Notes: a model not told the origin generated them from the sequence alone. A stretch of DNA of 64,000 nucleotides from Kutzneria buriramensis (GCF_043575855.1 NZ_CP144375.1:806001-870000); one strand, 5' to 3'. Counted from the first letter of the stretch, positions 16,463 through 25,178 are shown. A program made the numbers and translations.

Positions 16463-18270
16463 TGCTACGGCTGGCCACCGCGGGCAGCGTCGACGACGGG
16501 AAGTCCACCCTGATCGGCCGGCTGCTGCACGACTCCAAAGCCATCCTCGCCGACCAACTGGCGGCGGTCGAGCACACCAGCCGTCAGCGCGGCGAGGCGG
16601 AGCTCAACCTCGCGCTGCTCACCGACGGACTGCGGGCCGAACGCGAACAGGGCATCACGATCGACGTCGCGTACCGCTACCTCGTCACGCCCCGACGGAA
16701 GATCATCATCGCCGACACGCCGGGACACGTCCAGTACACCCGGAACATGGTCACCGGCGCGTCGACCGCGGACCTGGCGCTGATTCTCGTGGACGCGCGC
16801 AAGGGCGTCGTCGAGCAGTCCCGGCGGCACGCGTTCATCGCCAGCCTGCTCGGCGTCGCGCACCTCGTGCTGTGCGTGAACAAGATGGATCTCGTCGACT
16901 GGTCCGCCGAGCGGTTCGAGGAGATCCGCGCGGACTTCCGCCGGTTCGCGATGAAACTGAACGTCGCCGACCTGGCGTTCGTGCCGGTCTCCGCGCTGCA
17001 CGGTGACAATGTCGTGCAGCGCAGCGCCAACATGCCGTGGTACGAGGGAACTTCGCTGCTGCACCACCTGGAGGAGGTGCACATCGCCTCCGACCGCAAC
17101 CTCATCGACGCGCGGCTTCCCGTCCAATACGTGATCCGCACGCGGGATTTCCGGGGCTATGCGGGGACTGTTGCCGGCGGTGTGCTCAAACCCGGCGACG
17201 AGGTAGTGGTTCTGCCCGCCGGCTTCAGCTCACGGGTGCGCTCTGTCCGGGGCCCTGGCGGCGATGTCGTCGACGAGGCCTTCCCGCCGCAGGCGATCAC
17301 CGTGCAACTCGAGGACGAGTTGGACGTCGCGCGCGGCGACCTGATCTGCCGCCCGCACAACAGGCCGCATGTCGGTCAGGAGATCGACGCGATGGTCTGC
17401 TGGCTCACCGAGCGTTCTGCGCTGACTCCCGGCGCCCGCTACACCTTGCGGCACACCACCCGTTCCGTCCGGGCGGAGGTGCAGGAGCTCGTCTACCGTA
17501 TGGACATCAACACCCTGCACCGCGACGAGACAGCCGAATCGTTGTCCCTCAACGAGATCGGCCGCGTGCGTCTGCGCACCCAGACTCCCCTGCTGTTCGA
17601 CGCCTACCGCCGCAACCGTTCCACCGGCAGCTTCATCCTCGTCGACGACGCGACCAACAACACCGTCGCCGCCGGCATGATCTCCGAACCGAGCGCGTCC
17701 ATCGTCTGGCATCCCGCTGCCGTCCGCAGATCCGACCGCGCGTCGCAGGGCATGACCTTGTGGCTCACCGGTTTGTCGGCTTCAGGGAAGTCCACCATCG
17801 CCACCGAGGTCGAGCGCCGGCTGGTCGCCGCCGGACGTCCGGCGTATCTGCTCGACGGCGACAACCTCCGGCACGGGCTCAATGCCGACCTGGGTTTCAG
17901 TGCCGGCGACCGGGCTGAGAACGTGCGGCGAGTCGGCGAGGTGGCGCAGTTGTTCGCCGACGCCGGTGTCGTCGCCATCGTCTCACTGATCTCGCCGTAC
18001 CGCGCCGACCGCGATCTGGTCCGGGCGCGGCACACGGCCGGCGGGCTTCCGTTCTTCGAGGTGTTCGTGGATACGCCGGTTGAGGTGTGCGAGGCCCGGG
18101 ACCCCAAGGGCATGTACGCGCGGGCCCGCGCCGGGGAGATCAAGGGGTTCACCGGGGTTGACGCTCCATACGAGGTGCCGAGCGAGGCCGCCCTGGTGCT
18201 GCGGCCCGAAGACGGCGATCCGGCGGCGCTAGCGGCGAAGGTGCTGGAGTTGTTGGACGGGGAAGGGTAA
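16462..18270 (+). CDS. cysNC: Bifunctional CysN-CysC (NodQ-like): ATP sulfurylase GTPase subunit fused to APS kinase
   Basis: 602 residues from ATG 16462, with AAGGAGGGG just upstream. The CysN part (1 to about 425) has G1 AGSVDDGKST, G3 DTPGH and G4 NKMD of an EF-Tu-like GTPase. The CysC part begins near residue 430 with the P loop GLSASGKSTIA, then LDGDNLRHGLNADLGFS and ARDPKGMYARARAGEIKGFTGVD. It drives APS formation by GTP hydrolysis and then phosphorylates APS to PAPS, the donor for sulfotransferases. Fused CysNC is known from rhizobial NodQ and mycobacteria. Confidence 0.95.
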   Translation: MLRLATAGSVDDGKSTLIGRLLHDSKAILADQLAAVEHTSRQRGEAELNLALLTDGLRAEREQGITIDVAYRYLVTPRRKIIIADTPGHVQYTRNMVTGASTADLALILVDARKGVVEQSRRHAFIASLLGVAHLVLCVNKMDLVDWSAERFEEIRADFRRFAMKLNVADLAFVPVSALHGDNVVQRSANMPWYEGTSLLHHLEEVHIASDRNLIDARLPVQYVIRTRDFRGYAGTVAGGVLKPGDEVVVLPAGFSSRVRSVRGPGGDVVDEAFPPQAITVQLEDELDVARGDLICRPHNRPHVGQEIDAMVCWLTERSALTPGARYTLRHTTRSVRAEVQELVYRMDINTLHRDETAESLSLNEIGRVRLRTQTPLLFDAYRRNRSTGSFILVDDATNNTVAAGMISEPSASIVWHPAAVRRSDRASQGMTLWLTGLSASGKSTIATEVERRLVAAGRPAYLLDGDNLRHGLNADLGFSAGDRAENVRRVGEVAQLFADAGVVAIVSLISPYRADRDLVRARHTAGGLPFFEVFVDTPVEVCEARDPKGMYARARAGEIKGFTGVDAPYEVPSEAALVLRPEDGDPAALAAKVLELLDGEG

Positions 18271-18616
18271 GACCGGCATCCTCTCTCTCCTTCCACCTTC
18301 CTCTCCCACCTCTTTTCTTTCCCTCTGACGCATTCACACGCCCCGCCCGGCGGTAGCCCGCGACGTCGGCGCGTTAGGTTCCCCGCCCACCGCTCCGCCC
18401 TTGCTGCCGGTTGACCACGCGCGCTTTCGGACACCAAGTGCGGTGGTTGCGGGCCTGCGCACTCCTTGCCCAGTTCACTCGTTTCAGGCGGGGCGCACGC
18501 TAGGTGGTTCCAGCATTTCGGAAAGCGCTTACCACAAGCGTTCAGAACCCTCACTCCATCGTGTATATCTATGTCCAGCAACGAAAACCGCCCGTTCAGG
18601 GCGGTAGAATGGGGAC
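18271..18616. other. Intergenic region, no gene seen
   Basis: 346 bp between cysNC and the HNH gene. Bases 18280-18329 are almost pure pyrimidine on the plus strand. Bases 18520-18600 are poorer in GC than the surroundings. No coding frame with a ribosome site, tRNA or clear Rho-independent terminator was recognised. The last 30 bases hold the promoter elements listed separately. Confidence 0.6.
18587..18610 (+). promoter_or_regulatory. Inverted repeat plus -10 box before the HNH gene
   Basis: ACCGCCC (587-593) and GGGCGGT (599-605) form a perfect 7-bp repeat with a 5-nt loop. It runs into a TAGAAT -10 box at 18605-18610. The ATG at 18617 is 6 bases further, about where transcription should start, so a leaderless mRNA is likely. 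No good -35 box is seen. Confidence 0.55.
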
Positions 18617-19786
18617 ATGGAAGCGACCTGGGATGCCACCGCCGCATGGCGGATGGACGACACGTCGCTCTGGCACGCCTGCGATCAGGCCCAGAAGATC
18701 CGCCAGTCTGCCTACGTCCGACTGGTGGAGATGGTCGCAGAGCTGTGGAACCGCACCGGACGCTCGAAGGAAGACCGAGTGTCGATGGTGGCGCAGGTGC
18801 AGACCCAGTTGCGCGTTTCCAAGAAGGATGCGTTGCAGATCGTCGCGCATGCGCAACTGTTTGGCAGGGAAGCGGTCCGGGACGCGGCACGCGCCGGCGA
18901 ACTGGACGCCGACAGGCTCACCGTCCTCGATCAGACACTTGCCCAAGCGCCGGTCCTGGACCGGGACGAGGTCGAAGCCGAACTGATCAACAACACCCAC
19001 CTCCCACTGCATCACTTCCGCCTAGCCGCCAAACGGATCCTCGTCCTACTCGACCAGGACGGACCCGAACCTAGAGACGACCCCGCACGGCCGAAGCGGG
19101 AGTTCCACTACAACAACCGCCCGGACGGGTCAGTCGCCTTCCGGGGCACCATCGACTCCGAAAGCGGCGCGATGCTCGCCGCTCTGATCAGCCCACTGGC
19201 CAAGCCGAAGGCCGACGACACCCGCACCACCCCACAGCGGCAAGGTGACGCGTTCGCCGACATGATCGAACTCGCGGCCGGGAGTGAAAACCTGCCCGAC
19301 GAGGGTGGCGAGCGGCCGCACCTGGCGATCACGATGCACATCCGGGATTTCCTCCAGGGACTGCGCGGCGGCGAGTTCGAAGACGGCGAACCGGTCGACG
19401 CCGAGACTGGGCGACGGATCGCCTGCGACAGCAAAGCCTTCCGCATGGTGCTCGAAGAAAACTCCGCGCCCATCAACATCGGCCGAAGTTCCCGGACCGT
19501 GCCCATTCCGATGCGCAGGGCCTTGATCGTCAGAGACAAAGGCTGCGCGTTCCCGGGATGCCATCGCCGACCGAGGCAATGCCACGCACACCACGTGATC
19601 CACTGGGCCGACGGCGGACCCACCCGCCTCGACAACCTCGTACTGGCTTGCTCGATGCACCACAGAATGATCCACCACACCCGGTGGACGGTGGAGATCG
19701 TCGACGGGCTGCCGGTGTTCACACCACCCGGCGAGCTGAGACCAGGTCACAGGTCGGGGAGGCCGAACTCCAGGTTGGGGGTCTGA
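18617..19786 (+). CDS. DUF222 / HNH endonuclease-domain protein (13E12-type)
   Basis: 389 residues. The long N-terminal helical part matches the DUF222 region of the 13E12 repeat family, which is multicopy in many actinobacteria. The C-terminal HNH domain is CAFPGCHRRPRQCHAHHVIHWADGGPTRLDNLVLACSMHHRMIHH: zinc-type Cys/His, HH and the final H are all present, so it looks catalytically intact. The function is unproven; such genes behave like slowly mobile elements. Its base composition looks slightly lower in GC than its neighbours. The 3' end overlaps the convergent SDR gene by 40 bp. Confidence 0.85.
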   Translation: MEATWDATAAWRMDDTSLWHACDQAQKIRQSAYVRLVEMVAELWNRTGRSKEDRVSMVAQVQTQLRVSKKDALQIVAHAQLFGREAVRDAARAGELDADRLTVLDQTLAQAPVLDRDEVEAELINNTHLPLHHFRLAAKRILVLLDQDGPEPRDDPARPKREFHYNNRPDGSVAFRGTIDSESGAMLAALISPLAKPKADDTRTTPQRQGDAFADMIELAAGSENLPDEGGERPHLAITMHIRDFLQGLRGGEFEDGEPVDAETGRRIACDSKAFRMVLEENSAPINIGRSSRTVPIPMRRALIVRDKGCAFPGCHRRPRQCHAHHVIHWADGGPTRLDNLVLACSMHHRMIHHTRWTVEIVDGLPVFTPPGELRPGHRSGRPNSRLGV

Positions 19787-20535
19787 AGGCCGCCGTCCAC
19801 CTCGATCACCTTGCCGGTGATGTAGCCGCCGGCGGGCGAGGCCAGGTGGAGGACCATGGCGGCAATGTGGTCGGGGTCGCCGATGACGTGCAGCGGGGTG
19901 GCGGCCTCCATCTTGGCCCGCAGCTCGGGGTTGCCGACGACGACGTCCAGGGCGGAGGTCGCGACGGAGCCGACGGCGATGGCGTTGACGCGGACACGCG
20001 GGGCGAGATCGGCGGCGGCGAGGCGGGTGTAGTGGGCAAGGGCGGCCTTGGCGGTGCCGTACGCGGCGAAGCCACGGCCGGCGACACGGCCCATCACCGA
20101 CGAGATGTTCACGATGGCGCCGCCGCCGGTGGCGAGCATCGACGGAACGGCGGCGACGGTGAGGGCGTGGGCGGTCGAGACGTTGAAGCGGAAGGCGGCT
20201 TCGAGGAATTCGACGCTGGTGTCCAGCAGCGGACGCGGATAGGTGCCGCCGACGTTGTTCACGACGATGTCCAGGCGCCCCAGCACGTCCACGGCGGCGC
20301 GAGCCAGGTCGGCGGCGGCGGAGGGGTCGCTCAGGTCGGCGGCCACGACATGCGCCTTGCGGCCGGCCTGCTCGATCCGGGCCGCCACGTCGTGCAGATC
20401 GGCCTCGGTACGGGAGGAGATCACCACATCCGCCCCGGCCTCGGCCAGCGCCACCGCCGTCGCCGCACCGATGCCACGGCCCGCTCCGGTGACCACCGCG
20501 ACGTGGTCCGTCACCCGCAACTGATCGAAGATCAC
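19747..20535 (-). CDS. Short-chain dehydrogenase/reductase
   Basis: 262 residues, classical SDR. TGAGRGIG binds the nucleotide cofactor, NNVGG replaces the usual NNAG, and the catalytic set is Ser in NISSVM plus Tyr-x3-Lys in YGTAK. SSRT after strand 2 suggests preference for NADP(H), an inference. The C-terminal EVDGG motif is present. GTG 20535 is the start and lies 9 bp from KstR-like site 3 (20545-20558), which suggests control with the sulfotransferase/SnoaL genes. The substrate is unknown; oxidation of a hydroxyl on a sterol-like or polyketide-like molecule would fit. Confidence 0.9.
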   Translation of the reverse strand: MIFDQLRVTDHVAVVTGAGRGIGAATAVALAEAGADVVISSRTEADLHDVAARIEQAGRKAHVVAADLSDPSAAADLARAAVDVLGRLDIVVNNVGGTYPRPLLDTSVEFLEAAFRFNVSTAHALTVAAVPSMLATGGGAIVNISSVMGRVAGRGFAAYGTAKAALAHYTRLAAADLAPRVRVNAIAVGSVATSALDVVVGNPELRAKMEAATPLHVIGDPDHIAAMVLHLASPAGGYITGKVIEVDGGLQTPNLEFGLPDL

Positions 20536-20544
20536 GACAAGAAC

Positions 20545-20558
20545 TGTAACAGGTTCTA
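20545..20558. promoter_or_regulatory. KstR-like site 3 upstream of the SDR gene
   Basis: TGTAACAGGTTCTA fits TnnAACnnGTTnnA; its reverse complement TAGAACCTGTTACA shares the TAGAAC-N2-GTT core with sites 1 and 2. It ends 9 bp before the SDR start, overlapping the likely promoter. Confidence 0.6.
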
Positions 20559-20599
20559 GTTTGGCGCGGGACGTCGAATCTGTCGACGAGGCGATCTCG

Positions 20600-20630
20600 T
20601 TGCGGGGGAAAGAAAGGGCGTGGGTATGCT
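20600..20630 (+). promoter_or_regulatory. Candidate promoter of the lectin gene
   Basis: TTGCGG (20600-20605) and TATGCT (20625-20630) are 19 bp apart, slightly long. The ATG at 20640 is 9 nt after the -10 box, so the leader would be only a few bases. Confidence 0.45.
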
Positions 20631-20639
20631 CCGCGCGCT

Positions 20640-21374
20640 ATGAACCCCTTCGAAGATCAGCCACGACACGACGAGCGGCAGCGGGTCGACGCGGCGGTGG
20701 TGTGGACGGCGACGGCCGGCGCATTGGTGTGCTCGGTGGTGATCTTCCTGGCGACCAGCTCGTCGTCGCCGGAACCGGTGGCGGAACCGGTGCCGTCGCT
20801 GGAGTGGACGTTACCGGCCACGGCGACGTCCACTGTCGACACCGGCACGCCCGCCTACACGTTCGACGCCGTGGCGCCGCCGCAAGCCCCCGCCCCGACC
20901 GTCACCGCACCGCCGGCCACCACGACCAGGCCGAACCCGGCGCCTCCGCCACCTCCACCGCCGCCCGGCTCCACGCAGCGACCCGCCGGCAACCAGATAC
21001 GGGCGGTGGGCGCGGGCAAGTGCCTGGACGTGCCGAACTCCACCACCATGCCGGGCACGCCGCTCCAGATCTCGGATTGCAGCGGCCGGCCCAACCAGTC
21101 CTGGACGCGAACCCCCTCCGGCCAGCTGACAGTTGCGCTGGCCGGCGCGACAGTGTGCATGGACGCCTACCAAGAGGGCACGGCACCGGGCACACAGGTG
21201 ACGATCTGGCCCTGCAACGGCCAGGACAACCAGCGCTGGCGGATCAACCCGAACGGGACGATCACCGGCGTCCAATCGGGACTGTGCCTGGACGTGACCG
21301 GCGGCTACACCGCGAACGGGGCCCAGGTCGAGCTGTGGACGTGCAACGGCCAGAGCAACCAGCAGTGGCGCTAG
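20640..21374 (+). CDS. Membrane-anchored ricin B-type lectin-domain protein
   Basis: 244 residues in three parts. An N-terminal cytoplasmic stretch is followed by one transmembrane helix (about residues 21-41, VVWTATAGALVCSVVIFLAT). A Pro/Thr/Ala-rich spacer with eight prolines in a row ends near residue 115. A ricin-type beta-trefoil follows with GKCLDV, two further Cys-D repeats and three QxW-type motifs (NQSW, NQRW, NQQW). It probably displays a carbohydrate-binding domain outside the membrane or in the wall. No enzyme domain is attached, which is unusual because these lectin domains mostly tail secreted hydrolases. Confidence 0.88.
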   Translation: MNPFEDQPRHDERQRVDAAVVWTATAGALVCSVVIFLATSSSSPEPVAEPVPSLEWTLPATATSTVDTGTPAYTFDAVAPPQAPAPTVTAPPATTTRPNPAPPPPPPPPGSTQRPAGNQIRAVGAGKCLDVPNSTTMPGTPLQISDCSGRPNQSWTRTPSGQLTVALAGATVCMDAYQEGTAPGTQVTIWPCNGQDNQRWRINPNGTITGVQSGLCLDVTGGYTANGAQVELWTCNGQSNQQWR

Positions 21375-21459
21375 GCCCGCCGGCGGCCCCTGATCGCGCG
21401 CACCGGGACCGCCGATCGGATAATGGCGGCCGGCACGCTCGGACCACAGGAGGCGGCGG

Positions 21460-22230
21460 ATGGCCGTGACCAGCGACAACGCCGCGAAGCTGGCGGTGCT
21501 CATCGACGCGGACAACGCCCAGCCCTCGATCACCGAGGCGCTGCTGGCCGAGGTCGCCAAGTACGGCACCGCCCACGTCAAGCGGGCCTACGGCGACTGG
21601 ACCGGCACCAACCTGAAGGGCTGGAAGGACCACCTGCTGGCCCAGTCCATCCAGCCGATCCAGCAGTTCGCCTACACCACCGGCAAGAACGCCACCGACG
21701 CGGCGATGGTGATCGACGCGATGGACCTGCTGTACTCCGACCGTTTCGACGGGTTCTGCATCGTCTCCAGCGACTCCGACTTCACCCGGCTGGCCGCGCG
21801 GCTGCGCGAGTCCGGGCTGACCGTCTACGGGTTCGGCGAGCGCAAGACGCCCAAGCCGTTCGTCGCCGCCTGCGACAAGTTCATCTACGTCGAGAACCTC
21901 GCCTACACCGAGGAGGCGCCGGCCGAGGCGGAGCGGCCGGCGAAGAAGACCACCTCGGCCAGCCAGCTCAAGGGCGACACCACGCTGGTGAACCTGCTGC
22001 GCAACGCGGTCGAGGCGGCGTCCGACGACGACGGCTGGGCCACGCTGTCGGCCGTCGGGAACATCATCACCAAGCAGCGCCCCGAGTTCGACTCCCGCAC
22101 GTACGGCTACTCCAAGCTCAGCGACCTGATCACCGCGACCACGCTGTTCGAAGTGGACCGCCGCACGCCGGTGGAGGGCAAGCAGTCCACGGTCTACGTG
22201 CGCGACCGCCGCCGCAACGCCAAGGCCTGA
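21460..22230 (+). CDS. NYN-domain ribonuclease-like protein with C-terminal LOTUS/OST-HTH domain
   Basis: 256 residues. The N-terminal NYN (PIN-like) nuclease domain shows the acidic set: LIDADNAQ, KNATDAAMVIDAMD and SSDSDFTRLA, expected to bind a metal ion. After a linker near residue 150-170, the C-terminal part (LVNLLRNAVEAASDDDGWATLSAVGNIITKQRPEFDSRTYGYSKLSDLI) is a LOTUS/OST-HTH domain, an RNA-binding winged helix. ATG 21460 follows AGGAGGCGG. Bacterial NYN-LOTUS proteins are thought to act on RNA. Its tail-to-tail gap with the PucR gene is only 4 bp. Confidence 0.9.
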   Translation: MAVTSDNAAKLAVLIDADNAQPSITEALLAEVAKYGTAHVKRAYGDWTGTNLKGWKDHLLAQSIQPIQQFAYTTGKNATDAAMVIDAMDLLYSDRFDGFCIVSSDSDFTRLAARLRESGLTVYGFGERKTPKPFVAACDKFIYVENLAYTEEAPAEAERPAKKTTSASQLKGDTTLVNLLRNAVEAASDDDGWATLSAVGNIITKQRPEFDSRTYGYSKLSDLITATTLFEVDRRTPVEGKQSTVYVRDRRRNAKA

Positions 22231-22234
22231 TCCG

Positions 22235-23458
22235 TCACGGGATGAGGGCGTCGGCGCCGTAGACCTCGACGCAGTGCAGGGCCAGCTCGAGGTGCATCCG
22301 CCGCTGGTCGATCGGGTGGCCGATGAGCTGCTCGGCCTGGTGGATCCGGTAGCGGACGGTGTTGCGGTGCAGGCTCAGATCCTGGCCGGTGGCGTCGGCA
22401 TTGCCGGCGTTGGCGAGGAACAGCCGGACGGTCTCCCGCAGCCGGACGGTCGCGGCGTCGGGGGCGGCGAGTCCGCCGAGTTCCCGCTGGATCATGATGC
22501 GCAGCGCGTCCACGTCGCCGAGCCCGGCGGCGAGGCACGCCAGCTCCACGTCGCCGTAACGGGTCAGCGCCGGCTGCCGGCTGCTGTTGATCGCGACGGC
22601 CTGCGCGGCGAGCGCCTCGCGGTGGCTGCGCCGGAATCCGTCGAGGCCGCACGCCGTGCCGCCGATCGCCGCCCGGACGCCGGGACGGAGCAGGCCCTCG
22701 TCCAGCCGCCCCAGGTCAGCGGCTCCGGGCGTGGCCGTCCAGCACCAGAGGCCACGGGCGCCGCTGCCGATGCTCAGCGGCACGCCGGCGCCGAGCGCCC
22801 CGGCCAGCGCGGCGGCGCTGCCCTCCAGCGCACCGACCACGTCCGTGTTGTCCTCGGCCCACAGCACGACGGCGGTGTGGTGCTGGCGCAGCGGGTGCCG
22901 CAGCAGCGCGGACGCCTCGTCGCAGTCGAACGGCTCGCCGCGCAGCAGGGCGTGCACCGCCTCGGCCCGGCGGGCCAGCGCCCCACGCTGCCACTGCTCC
23001 CGCTCGGCGCTGTAGGTCCCGACCAGCAGCTCCATGGACGTGTCCAGCCACCGGCTCGCCCGTCCCCAGAACCGGACCAGCGCCGCGGACCGCAGCTCGG
23101 GGTCGGCGACCTCGTTCTCCAGCAGTCGGGTGATGTGGGCCCACAGGGCCTGCTGCCCGACCCGGTACGTCTTCAGCAGCACGGCGAGGTCCAGGCCGCG
23201 GCGGGCCAGCGTGCGGGCGAGGTCGAAGACCTCGGGCGGCACCTGCACCTCGAACACGTCGCGGGTGACGACGGCGAGGAAGTTCCGCCAGTGCGCGCGG
23301 GTGCTGGCGTGCAGGTCCTGGCGCAGCTCCTCGTCGGCGGCGTACTCCGGCACCTGGTCGATGATCTGCGCGTCGATGCCGCGGACGAGCCGCTCGAGCT
23401 CCGCCGGCCGCTGCCCGCGCCGGGCGAAGCCGGCGATCCAGTCCGCGTCCTCGCCCAC
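22235..23458 (-). CDS. PucR/CdaR-type transcriptional regulator
   Basis: 407 residues from GTG 23458, preceded by AGGGAGG. The C-terminal PucR helix-turn-helix is evident: LRETVRLFLANAGNADATGQDLSLHRNTVRYRIHQAEQLIG. The central GGDEF-like region is degenerate, as usual for this family, and the N terminus is helical. It is divergent from the GMC oxidoreductase/aldehyde dehydrogenase operon and most likely activates it in response to the alcohol or a derivative. A small inverted repeat (23472-23485) sits just before its start. Confidence 0.9.
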   Translation of the reverse strand: MGEDADWIAGFARRGQRPAELERLVRGIDAQIIDQVPEYAADEELRQDLHASTRAHWRNFLAVVTRDVFEVQVPPEVFDLARTLARRGLDLAVLLKTYRVGQQALWAHITRLLENEVADPELRSAALVRFWGRASRWLDTSMELLVGTYSAEREQWQRGALARRAEAVHALLRGEPFDCDEASALLRHPLRQHHTAVVLWAEDNTDVVGALEGSAAALAGALGAGVPLSIGSGARGLWCWTATPGAADLGRLDEGLLRPGVRAAIGGTACGLDGFRRSHREALAAQAVAINSSRQPALTRYGDVELACLAAGLGDVDALRIMIQRELGGLAAPDAATVRLRETVRLFLANAGNADATGQDLSLHRNTVRYRIHQAEQLIGHPIDQRRMHLELALHCVEVYGADALIP

Positions 23459-23471
23459 GTGCGCCTCCCTT

Positions 23472-23485
23472 TGTGCGAACGCACA
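23472..23485. promoter_or_regulatory. Inverted repeat TGTGCG-AA-CGCACA between pucR-like and GMC genes
   Basis: Six-base perfect arms separated by AA, 13 bp before the PucR start and about 67 bp before the GMC ATG. It is a candidate regulator binding site for the divergent pair. Short arms keep confidence modest. Confidence 0.45.
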
Positions 23486-23552
23486 GCGCGGCCGGTCAAC
23501 GTTGGCGTCCGGCCCAAGACTACGGCCGCCGCCGGGGTCCACCCTGGTGCGC

Positions 23553-25178
23553 ATGACCGAGCGGGAGACGTACGACTACATCGTGGTGGGCGCGGGCAGC
23601 GCCGGGTGCGTGCTGGCCGGCCGGCTGACCGAGGACCCGCACACGTCGGTGCTGCTGCTGGAGGCCGGCCCGCCGGACGACGCCGACGAGATCAAGATCC
23701 CGGCTGCGTTCGCGAACCTGTTCAAGACGCGCTGGGACTGGGACTACGAGACCACGCCGCAGAAGAACATGGGCCGCCGCACCGCCTTCTGGCCGCGCAT
23801 GAAGGCCTGGGGCGGCTGCTCGTCGATGAACGCGATGATCTACATCCGCGGTCACCGGGCCGATTTCGACGGCTGGCGGCGCGACTTCGGCGCGGTCGGC
23901 TGGGGCTACGACGACGTGCTGCCGTACTTCGTACGGGCCGAGGCCAACTCCCGCCTCGGCGCGCCGCTGCACGGCGCTGCCGGCCCGCTGCACGTCGAGG
24001 ACCGCCGCTACACGCATCCGCTGAGCGAGGCGTGGGTGGCGGCGGCGGTCGCCGCCGGGCTGCCCGCCACCGACGACTTCAACGGCGCCAGCCAGGAAGG
24101 CGTCGGGCTCTACCAGGTCACGTGCCATCGCGGTCGTCGGTGGTCGACCGCGGACGCCTACCTGCGGCCCGCGCTCCCCCGCCCCAACCTCACCGTACGC
24201 AGCGGCGCCCTGGCCACCCGCGTGCTGCTCGACGGCACCCGCGCGATCGGCGTCGGCTACACCGCCGCCGGTGAGCAGCGGTCCGCGTTCGCCGAGGCGG
24301 AGGTGATCCTCTCCGGCGGCGCGATCAACTCGCCGCAGCTGCTGATGCTGTCCGGCATCGGCCCGGCCGCGCACCTGCGGGAGGCCGGTGTCGACCCCGT
24401 GGTGGACCTGCCCGGCGTCGGCGAGAACCTGCACGACCACCCGGCCACGCCGCTGCTGTGGCGGACCAAGGGCACCACCGACCTCGCCGTCGACCACGTG
24501 ACGCCGGCCCGGCTGATGCAGTGGCAGACGCTCGGACGGGGACCGCTCGCGTCGAACATCGGCGAGGCCGGCGGCTTCACCGCCACCCGGGACGGGCTGG
24601 CCGCGCCGGACATGCAGTTCCACGTCGCGCCGACCGGGTTCTACGACAACGGCATGCGCGAACCCGTGGCGCGGATGTTCACCGCCGCGACCACGCTGGT
24701 CGACGTGGCCAGCCGGGGCCGCCTGCGGCTGCGGTCGGCCGACCCGCGCTGGAAGCCGGAGATCGACCCGGCCTACTTCGCCGAGCCGACCGACCTGGAC
24801 GCCATGGTCGCGGGCCTGCGCAGGCTGCAGGACATCGCCCGGCAGACGCCGCTGGCGCGGTACCTGGACGGCGCCTACCTGCCCGACCTCGGCCTGGATC
24901 CGACCGACGAGCAGTTGCGGGAGCACGCCGAGTCGCACACCCAGACGCTGTACCACCCGGTCGGCACCTGCGCGATGGGCACCGGCGAGACCGCCGTCGT
25001 CGACCCCGACCTGCGGGTGGTGGGCACGGAGAACCTGCGCGTGGTCGACGCGTCGGTGATGCCGCGCATCACCCGGGGCAACACCAACGCCCCCACCATC
25101 ATGATCGGCGAGAAGGCCGCCGACCTGATCCGCGGCCGACAGCCGGCCGCGATGGCCGCGAAGGAGATCGCCCGATGA
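23553..25178 (+). CDS. GMC-family FAD alcohol oxidoreductase (choline dehydrogenase-like)
   Basis: 541 residues from ATG 23553 (GTG 23547 is also in frame). The FAD motif is IVVGAGSAGCVLAGRL with a downstream E in LLLEAGP. GMC signature 1 is visible around RMKAWGGCSSMNAMIYIRG and signature 2 around GGAINSPQLLMLSGIGP. The catalytic His lies in TLYHPVGTCAMG, and the C-terminal Asn in TRGNTNAPTIMIGEKAADLI. It oxidises a primary alcohol to an aldehyde, which the next gene's product would oxidise to the acid. Overlap with the ALDH gene is 4 bp. Choline, polyol or long-chain alcohol substrates are all possible. Confidence 0.92.
   Translation: MTERETYDYIVVGAGSAGCVLAGRLTEDPHTSVLLLEAGPPDDADEIKIPAAFANLFKTRWDWDYETTPQKNMGRRTAFWPRMKAWGGCSSMNAMIYIRGHRADFDGWRRDFGAVGWGYDDVLPYFVRAEANSRLGAPLHGAAGPLHVEDRRYTHPLSEAWVAAAVAAGLPATDDFNGASQEGVGLYQVTCHRGRRWSTADAYLRPALPRPNLTVRSGALATRVLLDGTRAIGVGYTAAGEQRSAFAEAEVILSGGAINSPQLLMLSGIGPAAHLREAGVDPVVDLPGVGENLHDHPATPLLWRTKGTTDLAVDHVTPARLMQWQTLGRGPLASNIGEAGGFTATRDGLAAPDMQFHVAPTGFYDNGMREPVARMFTAATTLVDVASRGRLRLRSADPRWKPEIDPAYFAEPTDLDAMVAGLRRLQDIARQTPLARYLDGAYLPDLGLDPTDEQLREHAESHTQTLYHPVGTCAMGTGETAVVDPDLRVVGTENLRVVDASVMPRITRGNTNAPTIMIGEKAADLIRGRQPAAMAAKEIAR

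Noticed and set aside
15551..18270. Assimilatory sulfate reduction locus for cysteine
   Set aside because: No APS/PAPS reductase, sulfite reductase or sulfate transporter genes in the surroundings; a sulfotransferase is present instead.
20545..20558. A GATC- or IclR-type operator for the SDR
   Set aside because: The match to TnnAACnnGTTnnA and to the two other sites is clearly better.
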